A DNA stretch of 64,000 nt, taken from Bacteroidaceae bacterium. GTDB lineage: Bacteria; Bacteroidota; Bacteroidia; Bacteroidales; Bacteroidaceae. The translations under genes were made by a program, and so were the position numbers. The DNA lies in NCBI GenBank assembly GCA_017633615.1, contig JAGBPB010000033.1, positions 1-64,000 of the forward strand. Direction: 5' to 3'. Below, piece after piece: positions 28,862 to 37,477 of the stretch (position 1 is the stretch's first letter; each line of letters starts with the position of its first letter). Under the pieces are notes generated by a model. It was not told the DNA's origin. It did no database searches and was given only the letters and a program-made list of their open reading frames with translations.

Positions 28862-29515
28862 TTATTCCAAAAATTTGATTACCTCCTTCTTACGGGGTTT
28901 GGCTGCCGGTTGTTCATCGGGATAACCCACTGCCACCAGGAACTGGAGTTCCATTCCTGCGGGTATCTCAAGTTTCTCCAACAACTGGGCGTTGCCGGCC
29001 TTGATGGCTCTTACAGGGCCACCCAGACATACTGTACCCAGACTCATGGAGTGGGCTGCCAGCATCATGTTCTCACCCATAAGACCGCAGTCTACACCGG
29101 TAGCTCCGGCAACAAAGATCAGTGCCGGTGCATTATATGTACCCTGAATGCTGTTTATGAGATTACGGTCAGTGGTTATCCTTACGGCCCAGTTCTGGGC
29201 GTTTACGGCATTGGGAGCATTGATACCGCACTCGGCTATCTGCTGGAGTTGCTCCTTGCTTACGGCAGTCTCCTTGTATTTACGTATTGAACGGCGGTCC
29301 ATTATAGCCTTGATCACGGCATTATCGGAACAATCGTCCATATCGCAGCATTTGTCATCACTGCAGCAGTTCTCACAATCCTTGCAGCAGTTCTCACAAT
29401 CCTTGCAGCAGTTCTCACATTCTTTGCAGCAGTTCTCACAGTTTTGCGCCTGTCTGTTTCCGCAGGCGGTAAGTATTGAACAAACCAATACCAGAGTCAA
29501 AATAGTCTTTTTCAT
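28862..29515 (-). CDS. nitroreductase-family lipoprotein with cysteine-rich repeat linker
   Basis: This is a 217-residue protein. A lipoprotein signal ends in LTAC (Cys18). Residues 26-62 are extraordinarily cysteine-rich: 15 Cys in 37 residues, including four heptads of the form CENCCKD, then an acidic CCDMDDC end. From about residue 66 onward it is a nitroreductase-fold flavoprotein with RRSIRKY for FMN binding and AGINAPNA-type helices (here CGINAPNAVNAQNW). The nitroreductase part is a normal size. The fusion suggests a membrane-tethered FMN oxidoreductase carrying a metal- or thiol-binding strap. It sits between an EamA transporter and dipeptidyl peptidase III, with 6-7 base gaps. Confidence 0.85.
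   Translation of the reverse strand: MKKTILTLVLVCSILTACGNRQAQNCENCCKECENCCKDCENCCKDCENCCSDDKCCDMDDCSDNAVIKAIMDRRSIRKYKETAVSKEQLQQIAECGINAPNAVNAQNWAVRITTDRNLINSIQGTYNAPALIFVAGATGVDCGLMGENMMLAAHSMSLGTVCLGGPVRAIKAGNAQLLEKLEIPAGMELQFLVAVGYPDEQPAAKPRKKEVIKFLE
29363..29446 (-). repeat. four 21-bp tandem repeats in the nitroreductase gene
   Basis: Four consecutive 21-base units (29363, 29384, 29405, 29426), each starting GCAGCAGTTCTCACA on the plus strand, encode the four CENCC heptads. The first two units are identical and the last two differ by a few bases. The unit is a multiple of three, so copy number can change without a frameshift. Confidence 0.92.
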
Positions 29516-29522
29516 AACAGTT

Positions 29523-30476
29523 TTATTTGGTTTTTAATGTTGGATCCTTTTGTATTCCCGCCAGTATCACGCCGCCCAAGATCATGGCCGATCCCAATCC
29601 CGATACCAGAGTCATCCTCTCACCCAGAATAAGCACAGCTGCAATGAGTGTGAAAACGGGATTAAGATATACATAGTTTGTAGCGGTAACATTACCTATA
29701 GCCAGCATAACCCTGTTCCATACCACAAAACAGACCAGCGATGCAATGATTGACAGGAACAGCAGGTTACCCCATACCTGTATATGATCGAATCTGACCT
29801 GTGCCAGATTGGAGTTGTCTGTAAAAAGCAGGAACGGCACTATGGTTACCAAACCCCAGAAGAAGACCTTGCGTGTGGCAAACAGTGTGCCGTAGCGGTC
29901 TGTCATCTGTCCCATGAACTGGCTGTAGACAGCCCAGCACAGAGCGGCCAGAAAAGCAAGGATATCACCTTTGGGCGAAAGGCTCACGCCGTTACCGTCA
30001 AATATCACCATTATCATTCCCGACAAAGCCATAATTGTACCTGCTACAAGCGGGAACCTTACCTTTACATCTTCAAGTCCGTCCATGAAAGGTCCCTTGA
30101 ACATTTTCTTGAGGGCTAAGGTAAGCAGAACCGTCAGGAGCGGGGCAATGCATACTATGAATGAGACATTGCAGGCCTGTGTGTAGCTGAGTGCGGTGTT
30201 CTCGGTCCAGAAATAGAGGGATCCACCGGTAATTCCGGTTATGATGAACACCAGTTCATGACGCAGCGAACGTGAAAAAGCCCTCTTGTCACGGCCCCCA
30301 CGGAAAAGGCATACCATAAAGAGTCCGATATAGGCAATAATAAATCTGATGGTAAAAATCTGTGCCGGTGTCAGCCCCTGATTGATAAGGGTTTTAGTGG
30401 AGACAAATGTTATTCCCCACATAGCCATGGTCAGGAACGCCAGCACATGGAAAATGAAATTACCCTGTTTCCTCAT
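29523..30476 (-). CDS. EamA-family transporter (DMT superfamily)
   Basis: This is a 317-residue inner-membrane protein with ten predicted membrane segments in two EamA repeats. The first repeat starts with AMWGITFVSTKTL and the second includes AALCWAVYSQFMGQ and ends ILGERMT. Such proteins export amino acids or other small metabolites; some act on nucleotide sugars or lipid-linked sugars. The substrate is unknown. Its ATG overlaps the stop of the family 2 glycosyltransferase by four bases, so it appears attached to the glycan cluster. Confidence 0.88.
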   Translation of the reverse strand: MRKQGNFIFHVLAFLTMAMWGITFVSTKTLINQGLTPAQIFTIRFIIAYIGLFMVCLFRGGRDKRAFSRSLRHELVFIITGITGGSLYFWTENTALSYTQACNVSFIVCIAPLLTVLLTLALKKMFKGPFMDGLEDVKVRFPLVAGTIMALSGMIMVIFDGNGVSLSPKGDILAFLAALCWAVYSQFMGQMTDRYGTLFATRKVFFWGLVTIVPFLLFTDNSNLAQVRFDHIQVWGNLLFLSIIASLVCFVVWNRVMLAIGNVTATNYVYLNPVFTLIAAVLILGERMTLVSGLGSAMILGGVILAGIQKDPTLKTK

Positions 30477-31378
30477 TTTCCCAACAATGCTTTTGTTACG
30501 TTACGGCGGAACCTGATCAGCATATTGCCGCGGCCCGGTCTTAATGTAATGAGGTAGAAGCACCAAAGCACCAGGGTTGCGCACCATTTCTTGAGTTCTG
30601 ATAGCAGGCGCTTGCGATATGATGAATTGCCTATCCTGAGTGTGCGTGCCCTTTCACTCTGGCCTATGCCGGTGGTCAGGCGGTTAAAGTAATCTGCCTC
30701 CAGCTTATAGCCGGGAATGCTGTGGTACAATATTGCATCGGGAAGGTATACAAACTGCATGCCCTCACGTTTCATCTTGTCAAAGATATCCTTCTCCTCA
30801 CCGCCGCCCAGATTGTCTCCGTTGCGGCCCAATTCAACATTGTAAAGGCCCACTTTTTCAAACACGCGGCTGCGGTAAGCGGCATTGCCACCACCCGGGT
30901 AGTTCTGACCAGGGAAAGGTTTGGCCTTGTCACCAAAATAGAGATATCCCGTAAGTAACCTCTTAATGAAATAAGTCATCCACTTGGGCTCGCTTCCGGT
31001 CTCGTAATGAGGTATGATAGGGCCTCCGGCTGCATCGGTTTCAGGATGTGATTCAAACCAGTCTGCGTATGTTTTCAGGTACTCCGGATTAACGGTGGCG
31101 TCATCGTCAACATAGACCAGAATATCGCCTTTGGACTCCTTGATGCCGCGGTTGCGGGCATGTGAAAGGCCTTGGCTTGTCTCTACAAAATAACGCAGGC
31201 TTACCTGCGGATAATCATAGCAGAACCTCTCTACCTCTGAGCGGGTATTGTCCGTGCAGTTGTTATCTACAAGCACAATCTCATAACCGTCGGGACCGAG
31301 TGTACCCTGGGCCAGGCTCTGAAGTACATTGTAGATATACTTGTCACGGTTATATGTGCAGATTATTACCGATATCAT
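30473..31378 (-). CDS. glycosyltransferase family 2
   Basis: This is a 301-residue GT-A fold glycosyltransferase. The N-terminus SVIICTYNRDKY is the nucleotide-binding start, and VYVDDDATVNPEYL carries the metal-binding DxD. The GGGEEKDIFDKM segment supplies the later acidic catalytic region (ED-like). A basic, weakly hydrophobic C-terminus may sit on the membrane. The donor sugar cannot be read from the sequence. Both ends overlap their neighbours by four bases. Confidence 0.9.
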   Translation of the reverse strand: MISVIICTYNRDKYIYNVLQSLAQGTLGPDGYEIVLVDNNCTDNTRSEVERFCYDYPQVSLRYFVETSQGLSHARNRGIKESKGDILVYVDDDATVNPEYLKTYADWFESHPETDAAGGPIIPHYETGSEPKWMTYFIKRLLTGYLYFGDKAKPFPGQNYPGGGNAAYRSRVFEKVGLYNVELGRNGDNLGGGEEKDIFDKMKREGMQFVYLPDAILYHSIPGYKLEADYFNRLTTGIGQSERARTLRIGNSSYRKRLLSELKKWCATLVLWCFYLITLRPGRGNMLIRFRRNVTKALLGK

Positions 31379-32571
31379 TTCTTCAAGTCCTTTATAAAGT
31401 CCAGAATCTTGGCCGATGAGTCAAATGAGGCCGTTTTTCCCCAGAACTTCTCAACTATACGTTTGCGCTCATCCGTATCAATAGTGTGCTGTCCGGACTC
31501 AATCAGGGAACACAATTCATCAAAGGTCTGGGCCCTGCAACCTGCCACGTTCTCATCAAACGGGTAGTAGAAGTCACGCTCCCGTACATACTCCTTGTAG
31601 TCATACAGATACAGGATTACATCCTTTCCCTCCATCAGCAGCCAGTCGTAAAGTATCGATGAATAATCGGTAATCAGAACGTGTGCATAGGGGAGAATGG
31701 GATATATGTCTGATTTGGGATCAGCCAGAACAATGTTTGACAGTGAGCCAAGTGTATCAGTGAGGATTACGTTGGCGTGGGGTTTGAGAATTAGCAGGGC
31801 GTTCTTTGCTGCCAATATGCCGTTCAGCTTCTCCAGATCCATGCTCTGTGTGAAAACGGTGCGCTGTGAATCACGCCAGGTAGGCATATAGACATAAACC
31901 TTATTATACTTACCCTTTATGCTGTCTATGAACTCACGGGTCTGTGCGGGTTCATATAGGTCAACATATTGAATGCGGGCCTTTTCATCGGCATTCAATA
32001 TCCAGTTACGAGGGTAGCCCAGTTCCAGACACTTGGATTCAGGCAGACGGAACGCCTTTGCAAACATTGATGTCTGGAACGGTGTTGATGTGAGCAACCA
32101 ATCCGGACGTCGGAACGACTCAGGGTGGCAGAAAACATCCTTTCGGTTCTTTTTGCTGTACCGGTCAGCAAGAGGGCCTGATACGGTATTGAACTCTATC
32201 CGCTTAAGTCCTACACCATGCCACAGGTTGATGCATACCGCACCTCCTGAAAGGCAGAACATGATATCCGATGTATATGAGTTGAAGAACCAATATCTTG
32301 AGGTAAGGGCGTGCCATATTCCGCGCGGTCCCAGCACCCAGTATGCGGGAAGTCCCAGACTGCGTACCTTGCGGACTGTGGCTCTTGAAGTTGAAAGCCA
32401 TAAATATCTGTTGCTCTTATCACCTTTCTCTATAGAGTAGATGAACAGGTATTTTGCATTGTCGGCAAATGACCCGCGGTAGCTGCCAAATACATATTTA
32501 CGCTTGCTGCGCGGAAACAGGAATGACAGCGGGTAGATAAGATAGCAGATAAAGTATGCTATAAGTTTCAT
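31375..32571 (-). CDS. CDP-glycerol/ribitol phosphotransferase family (TagF-like), first copy
   Basis: This is a 398-residue GT-B type protein of the CDP-glycerol glycerophosphotransferase family. Family hallmarks are visible: FGSYRGSFADNAKYL early, NLWHGVGLK, a LKPHAN segment and the highly conserved ITDYSSILYDWLL, followed by FYYPFDENVAG. These enzymes transfer glycerol-phosphate or ribitol-phosphate from CDP-alditols to a growing polymer, as in wall teichoic acid synthesis and some Gram-negative capsules. An N-terminal hydrophobic stretch may hold it at the membrane. It overlaps the CDP-ribitol-type fusion gene by four bases, which supplies a likely donor. Confidence 0.88.
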   Translation of the reverse strand: MKLIAYFICYLIYPLSFLFPRSKRKYVFGSYRGSFADNAKYLFIYSIEKGDKSNRYLWLSTSRATVRKVRSLGLPAYWVLGPRGIWHALTSRYWFFNSYTSDIMFCLSGGAVCINLWHGVGLKRIEFNTVSGPLADRYSKKNRKDVFCHPESFRRPDWLLTSTPFQTSMFAKAFRLPESKCLELGYPRNWILNADEKARIQYVDLYEPAQTREFIDSIKGKYNKVYVYMPTWRDSQRTVFTQSMDLEKLNGILAAKNALLILKPHANVILTDTLGSLSNIVLADPKSDIYPILPYAHVLITDYSSILYDWLLMEGKDVILYLYDYKEYVRERDFYYPFDENVAGCRAQTFDELCSLIESGQHTIDTDERKRIVEKFWGKTASFDSSAKILDFIKDLKK

Positions 32572-33947
32572 TCTTCAGATTTTTTGATTCTGACATCAAA
32601 TACTTGACCGGTAAGGTCAGAAATCAGCGTTTTGAGTGAAGCGTCGGCCACACTGGCGGCATCAAGCAGCGTACCCTCGGGTTCGTTGCCGAAATTGCGT
32701 ACGCGCATGGGTGTCTTGGTGCGCTCCGGGTTCATGACGTTTACACGTATTCCATCGGCTTCCCACTCCTGGGATATGGCCTGCATAAAGTTCACTACAG
32801 CAGCCTTTGTTGAAGAGTATATGCTGTAGAGAGCCCTGCCGCGGGTGTATGAACTTGAGGTATAAAGCAGCAGCTGTCCCTTGGTCTCCTTGAGGTATGG
32901 GAAACTCTCAATGGCAATGTTGACCATTCCGTCATAATTGGTGCGGATCATGGTGCTCAGGACATCAGGATTCATTGTAACCAGAGGCTCACGGATAAGA
33001 ATGGCAGCACTGTTCACCACATAATCAATCTGCTTCTCCTTGGCACATACATCCTTGAGGCATTTGGCCACAGCCTTACGGTCAGCGATATCAGTACCGG
33101 TGGTGCTGCGGGAGAAAGAGTAGGTCTTGGCTCCGTACTGCTTTGCCTTTGATACAATCTCTGCTCCGATACCTGAGTTTCCGCCGAATACCACTATCAC
33201 CTTACCTTTCAGAACTGAAAAATCAGCATCGTCACGCACTGTGGTGGAGCGCAGTTGGAACAGTTTGTCAAGCAGGTAGGAATCCTCCTTGTAGGTAAGT
33301 TTCATGTTCACCTCCTCACCAGGCACTACAAAGACCTTCTCCTGAGGCAGGTATTTGACTACTGTTCCGCAGTCATCGGATGATGTGAAAGCGGGGTCTT
33401 TCAGAGCAATGTCATAAGCCTTGCGTATCACTTTCTGACGGAAAGCCTGCGGAGTCTGTCCGCGGCGCAGGAAACGGCGGTCGGGAATTTTCTCTATTAC
33501 TTCACCCTTGGCGTCAACCTGTATTATGGTATCGGTTGCGGGAACAGCCACATCAATTGCGTTATAAGTCTTGAGAGCCTCCACTATACCGTCAATGATA
33601 TTGTTGCTTATAAGCGGACGCACGGCATCATGGAAAATAAGACAGCATTCAGGATCATCGGCATAGGCGTCTATGGCAGCCAGGCTGGATTCATATCTCT
33701 CCTTTCCGCCGGACAGTATCTTCTTGACCTTTTTCCATTTGTTACGGATAACCATCTCCTCAATCTCCCTGTTATAGAGAGGATTGGTAACAATGGCAAT
33801 CTCATCAATCAGGTTGTGGTTGTCAAATACGTTTACAGTATGTTCAATGACAGTCTTGCCGGCCACTTTGAAAAACTGTTTGGGAGTGCCAAGTCCCGAA
33901 CGGGAGCCTACTCCTCCTGCCAATATTACTGCTATGTTTCTGCTCAT
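32568..33947 (-). CDS. bifunctional cytidylyltransferase / SDR reductase (CDP-ribitol synthase type)
   Basis: This is a 459-residue fusion. Residues 1 to about 235 are an IspD/TarI-type cytidylyltransferase (VILAGGVGSRSGLGTPKQF, GGKERYESS, FHDAVRPL, RRGQTPQAFR). Residues from about 240 are a short-chain dehydrogenase with GGNSGIGAE cofactor binding and a YSSTK catalytic Tyr/Lys. The same order is found in the Haemophilus capsule enzymes Bcs1/Acs1, which reduce ribulose 5-phosphate and activate it to CDP-ribitol. That role is my inference here. The ATG at 33947 is chosen over an upstream start at 33992 because a full promoter lies at 34011-33981. The gene heads the distal half of the glycan cluster. 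Confidence 0.88.
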   Translation of the reverse strand: MSRNIAVILAGGVGSRSGLGTPKQFFKVAGKTVIEHTVNVFDNHNLIDEIAIVTNPLYNREIEEMVIRNKWKKVKKILSGGKERYESSLAAIDAYADDPECCLIFHDAVRPLISNNIIDGIVEALKTYNAIDVAVPATDTIIQVDAKGEVIEKIPDRRFLRRGQTPQAFRQKVIRKAYDIALKDPAFTSSDDCGTVVKYLPQEKVFVVPGEEVNMKLTYKEDSYLLDKLFQLRSTTVRDDADFSVLKGKVIVVFGGNSGIGAEIVSKAKQYGAKTYSFSRSTTGTDIADRKAVAKCLKDVCAKEKQIDYVVNSAAILIREPLVTMNPDVLSTMIRTNYDGMVNIAIESFPYLKETKGQLLLYTSSSYTRGRALYSIYSSTKAAVVNFMQAISQEWEADGIRVNVMNPERTKTPMRVRNFGNEPEGTLLDAASVADASLKTLISDLTGQVFDVRIKKSEE

Positions 33948-33980
33948 ACAGTTCTTTATTATTGAGTAGTTGTTATCGTT

Positions 33981-34011
33981 CAAAAGTAACACATAGAACC
34001 CTATTTTACAA
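33981..34011 (-). promoter_or_regulatory. internal promoter for the CDP-ribitol half-cluster
   Basis: TTG (34011-34009), a 20-base spacer and TACTTTTG (33988-33981) on the minus strand form a complete Bacteroidetes promoter. It overlaps the last codons of the upstream glycosyltransferase gene and lies in the only sizeable gap (58 bases) in the glycan cluster. Confidence 0.75.
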
Positions 34012-34965
34012 TCTCATCCGCCTTTTTATTTTTTTGAGCCCGTACATGAATGAAGCCAGTCGGTATGAGATATGCAAAGAGGTCCATATAATGATCTTTA
34101 TAGAAAAAGCTTTCTTGTAGTAGTCTTTCCACCTGACGCGTGAAAGGAATGAGAATTTCTCCTTAAACTGGGATCCGGTGTAAACATTTGCTTTAAGGGC
34201 GGTATAAGCCACATCCAGGTTCTTGTCATCAATGCCTTTCTCAAAACCCTGAGGCAGGAGGTTACGCAGTTCCGAAATAAACTTTTCACCTTGAAGGACC
34301 TTCTCCAAAGAACTCCCTCGGGAGGCAGAGTCAGGATTGGCCGATGTGTCATAGTGATAAAGGGCTTGAGGTACATATGAAACCGTGGCACCCTCCATTA
34401 TCAGCTTAAGGTTGAAAAGCTGATCTTCACCTACATTCAGCCCTTCAGGGTATGAAATGTTCCGTTCAGTATAGAAAGAGCGTCTTATAAGCTTATTGCA
34501 CGGGCCGTTCTGCAGGCGTGAAATCAAATCATTGAGCATGCTCTCCCTGTCAAAAGCTTTTGGTTGCTCCTTTCTGTAAACGGTTTTATTACCGTTCTCT
34601 ATCCAGATGTCGCATATTACCATGTCTGCCCCTGTTGAAACGGCGTTGTCATAGAGACTCTTAAGATAATCAGGTTCAACCCAGTCATCAGAATCTGCGT
34701 GGATGGTATAATCGCCCGATGCATGATCTATTCCGAACTGTCTTGTAGAACCAATGCCTTCATTGGGTTTGTGGAAAACCTTGAACCTGCTGTCAGATTC
34801 CGCGATGCAGTCACATATGGACCCTGATGAGTCAGTGCTTCCGTCATTAATCAGCAACACCTCAAAATCCGGCATAGTCTGTGCCTTCAGGCTGTCAGCC
34901 AGTCTTAAGAGCGTCTTTTGGGCGTTATAGACTGCAACTATTACTGATATATCGGGCTTTTTCAT
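34006..34965 (-). CDS. glycosyltransferase family 2
   Basis: This is a 319-residue GT-A glycosyltransferase. SVIVAVYNAQKTL opens the nucleotide-binding domain and DSDDWVEPDYL holds the DxD metal site. The GEDQLFNLKL segment matches the ED general-base region of family 2 enzymes. The C-terminal 70 residues are basic and may contact the membrane. It resembles capsule and O-antigen transferases; donor and acceptor are unknown. The start overlaps the acyltransferase stop by four bases. Confidence 0.9.
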   Translation of the reverse strand: MKKPDISVIVAVYNAQKTLLRLADSLKAQTMPDFEVLLINDGSTDSSGSICDCIAESDSRFKVFHKPNEGIGSTRQFGIDHASGDYTIHADSDDWVEPDYLKSLYDNAVSTGADMVICDIWIENGNKTVYRKEQPKAFDRESMLNDLISRLQNGPCNKLIRRSFYTERNISYPEGLNVGEDQLFNLKLIMEGATVSYVPQALYHYDTSANPDSASRGSSLEKVLQGEKFISELRNLLPQGFEKGIDDKNLDVAYTALKANVYTGSQFKEKFSFLSRVRWKDYYKKAFSIKIIIWTSLHISYRLASFMYGLKKIKRRMRL

Positions 34966-35990
34966 CTTATTGTTTTGTGGGGAGTGATTGAAATGGGTTT
35001 AATAAGAATGGCAAGCAGCAGTGCGACAGCCAAACAGCATGTTACATACAGATACGGGTGCATTTTGACCAGTTCGGGGAACAGGTTATAGAGCGCAATC
35101 ATGGGAATCCTCTGATATACGTACAGCTGGAACAGATTCTTACCGCACCATGTCAGAAAACTGTTTTTGATTACCATCTTGTATGTAATGATGAATATCA
35201 GGAAGGCAAAAGCGACAGATGTCGCCAGATAAACGACAGTAGAGTGCGCGAAAGTATATAGCAACAGGAAAATGACAAGGGTGCCGATTAAAGAAATGAT
35301 GTAATTGTTTTCCAAGAATGAAAGCAGCTCTTTCTTATTCAGGGAAACAACCATTCCTGCCGGATATGACAGGATGATATTGTACCACCAGCTTTCCTTT
35401 GTCTCGTGAAGTATGATAATGTATATGAGATGCAGAATGACGGTCAGTGTAAATGCAAACCGTTTGTCCTTGAATATGGAGAACGATATGTAAGTTGACA
35501 GGTAGCAGCATACGATTGCAAAGATATACCAGTTGCTCTGACCGACACTTTCCCATGCTATCAGTGAAAGAATGTATTGTCTAAAAGGAAAATGAATGCC
35601 TAACAGCAGATTCATGCAAAGGAAAAAGGCTATCGCAATTGCATAATTCACCAGTGTTGACAGGATCCTTTTGTATGGGATGGATCTGATATAGTCTTTT
35701 CCTTTGGCCTGGATGGATTCCATCACTCCATATCCTGAGTAGAACAGGAACATGACGACCATGAGTTGTCCTGTCATCTTGATTATCTTGTTGGCAGGGA
35801 CATCCAGTATGGGCGAAAACGATACGCCTGAACTTGTCAGATACGGCAGTATGTGACTATATAGGACAAAGATTATGAAAAAGCCCTTGACTGCGTCCGT
35901 GTGCTCCTTTTTCAGACACGCGTCCTTTTCATCGGCTTTTTTAAGGCCGAATAAGACCAATGCTATCAATATGAGCAGAAAAACAATCAT
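34962..35990 (-). CDS. acyltransferase family 3 membrane protein
   Basis: This is a 342-residue polytopic membrane protein with about ten hydrophobic segments. The first cytoplasmic loop has the pattern DAVKGFFIIFVLYSHI, similar to the family 3 acyltransferases (OatA, WecH, OafA) that O-acetylate surface sugars. The active-site His would be the one in YSHILPY. Low sequence conservation makes the precise role uncertain. The base composition is AT-richer than in the flanking housekeeping genes. It overlaps the flippase by four bases and the glycosyltransferase by four bases. Confidence 0.75.
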   Translation of the reverse strand: MIVFLLILIALVLFGLKKADEKDACLKKEHTDAVKGFFIIFVLYSHILPYLTSSGVSFSPILDVPANKIIKMTGQLMVVMFLFYSGYGVMESIQAKGKDYIRSIPYKRILSTLVNYAIAIAFFLCMNLLLGIHFPFRQYILSLIAWESVGQSNWYIFAIVCCYLSTYISFSIFKDKRFAFTLTVILHLIYIIILHETKESWWYNIILSYPAGMVVSLNKKELLSFLENNYIISLIGTLVIFLLLYTFAHSTVVYLATSVAFAFLIFIITYKMVIKNSFLTWCGKNLFQLYVYQRIPMIALYNLFPELVKMHPYLYVTCCLAVALLLAILIKPISITPHKTIR

Positions 35991-37477
35991 GACAGTCCGG
36001 GGTACATTTTTTTAGTGAGTCTATGGAACCATTTTGGGCAATACTTGTTGGATGTAATGATAGACGCCATCTCTTTCTGAGCGTTCAGTTTGAATATCCA
36101 GCATAGGGTAATATACACCAAAGGACACAGAATCAGGCTGACAGATAATGAAAGCCAGTTATTGTCAAAAACAAAATCGGATAAAAAAGCCAATGCCATT
36201 ATGGTGAGTGAGCAAAGGAGATAAGGAAACAGGTCCGCCAGTTGATTCAGAAAACCGTAGTCTAACAGTTTTTTGGTGTTCCTGGTGTTGATAATCAGGG
36301 CAATAAAGGAATAAATGACAAGACTTATGCAGATTGCGGTTACGCCGTACCTGATTGCAATCAGCAGAAAAGCCACGGCAATGGATTTCTTAATGATCTC
36401 AAGTTTGAGTACTATATCTGACTTGCCTTTGACATAAAGCAGATTCAGATTTATGATGGTAATCCCGTCACACAGATATGCAAAAGTCAGGATCTGCAGA
36501 AGGGGTACGCATCCCAGCCATTTTTCTCCAATCAGGGAGACCACCATCGGCCTGGCAATTCCGCATAAACCAAGTGAGCAGGGAAAGACTATGAATGCCA
36601 CCATAGCTATGAACTTCCGGTAAGCTGCCATCATTTTTGTGTCATCATCCTGAACACGGCTCAGAACAGGGAACAGGACTCTTGTCATGACGGATGTCAG
36701 GTTGGTGCTCACTATCTCGCCAAACTGACGGGCTCTGGTATATAAGCCCAGTTGGGCGGCAGTGTATTTCTTTCCTATCGCGATGTTATACAGATTCACA
36801 TAAACCGTACTGATGGTCTGTGCGATCAGCAGTTTTGATCCGAACCCGAACAGCGATTTGAAGGATTCCTTGGAGAAAACAAATGCGGGCTTCCAACGGA
36901 CAAATATGAAACTCAATAATGCGGTCACGAAGGACTGTACATTCAGTTGGACAACAATAGCCCAGACTCCGCATCCCTGGACAGCGCATGTTATACCGGC
37001 AATACCTGAAGTGACGGCTGCGGCAAGTGAAATCTTGAGCTGTGTCTTGAAATTGATGTCAATCACCAGCTTTACCTTGTTTACGGCGCACAGTGAGTTC
37101 AGGATGAGATTTATGGAATAGATTCTTGTAATGGGAACAAGAATATCCTGTTTAAAGAATGAGGCGATGGCCGGAGCAAAGATAAACAGCAGGATATAAC
37201 AGAGCACTCCAATGGAGATGTTTATCCAGAATACGGTTGAGAAGTCCGTGTCTGTTCTTGTCTTTTTCTGAATCAGTGCGTTGGCGAATCCTCCGTCAAT
37301 GAAAACCTGTGAAAGTGACATGAAGATAGCCAGCATTCCTATCAGTCCGTATTCATCGGGCGAAAGGATATTGGCCATTACAAGGGTAATGACAAAGGCA
37401 ACACCTTGTGTGGAGTATTTCTCCAGAACACTCCACCATACGCCCTTTACGGTCTGATTCTTTAGGTTTTCTGCCAT
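35987..37477 (-). CDS. polysaccharide flippase (MOP superfamily, Wzx/TagX-like)
   Basis: This is a 496-residue protein with about 12-14 membrane segments. The opening (KNQTVKGVWWSVLEKYSTQG, then MANILSPDEYGLIGML) is typical of lipid-linked oligosaccharide flippases. It would move a polyprenyl-linked repeat unit across the inner membrane. Its presence indicates a Wzy-type or similar export, not an ABC-transporter route. No polymerase (Wzy) is recognisable in the cluster. It starts directly after the second TagF-like gene with no spacing. Confidence 0.9.
   Translation of the reverse strand: MAENLKNQTVKGVWWSVLEKYSTQGVAFVITLVMANILSPDEYGLIGMLAIFMSLSQVFIDGGFANALIQKKTRTDTDFSTVFWINISIGVLCYILLFIFAPAIASFFKQDILVPITRIYSINLILNSLCAVNKVKLVIDINFKTQLKISLAAAVTSGIAGITCAVQGCGVWAIVVQLNVQSFVTALLSFIFVRWKPAFVFSKESFKSLFGFGSKLLIAQTISTVYVNLYNIAIGKKYTAAQLGLYTRARQFGEIVSTNLTSVMTRVLFPVLSRVQDDDTKMMAAYRKFIAMVAFIVFPCSLGLCGIARPMVVSLIGEKWLGCVPLLQILTFAYLCDGITIINLNLLYVKGKSDIVLKLEIIKKSIAVAFLLIAIRYGVTAICISLVIYSFIALIINTRNTKKLLDYGFLNQLADLFPYLLCSLTIMALAFLSDFVFDNNWLSLSVSLILCPLVYITLCWIFKLNAQKEMASIITSNKYCPKWFHRLTKKMYPGLS

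Noticed and set aside
29363..29446. CRISPR-like or minisatellite array
   Set aside because: The 21-base units are directly abutting, have no spacers, and encode the cysteine heptads in frame.
28880..29515. metallothionein gene
   Set aside because: The cysteine region is only a linker inside a longer nitroreductase lipoprotein.
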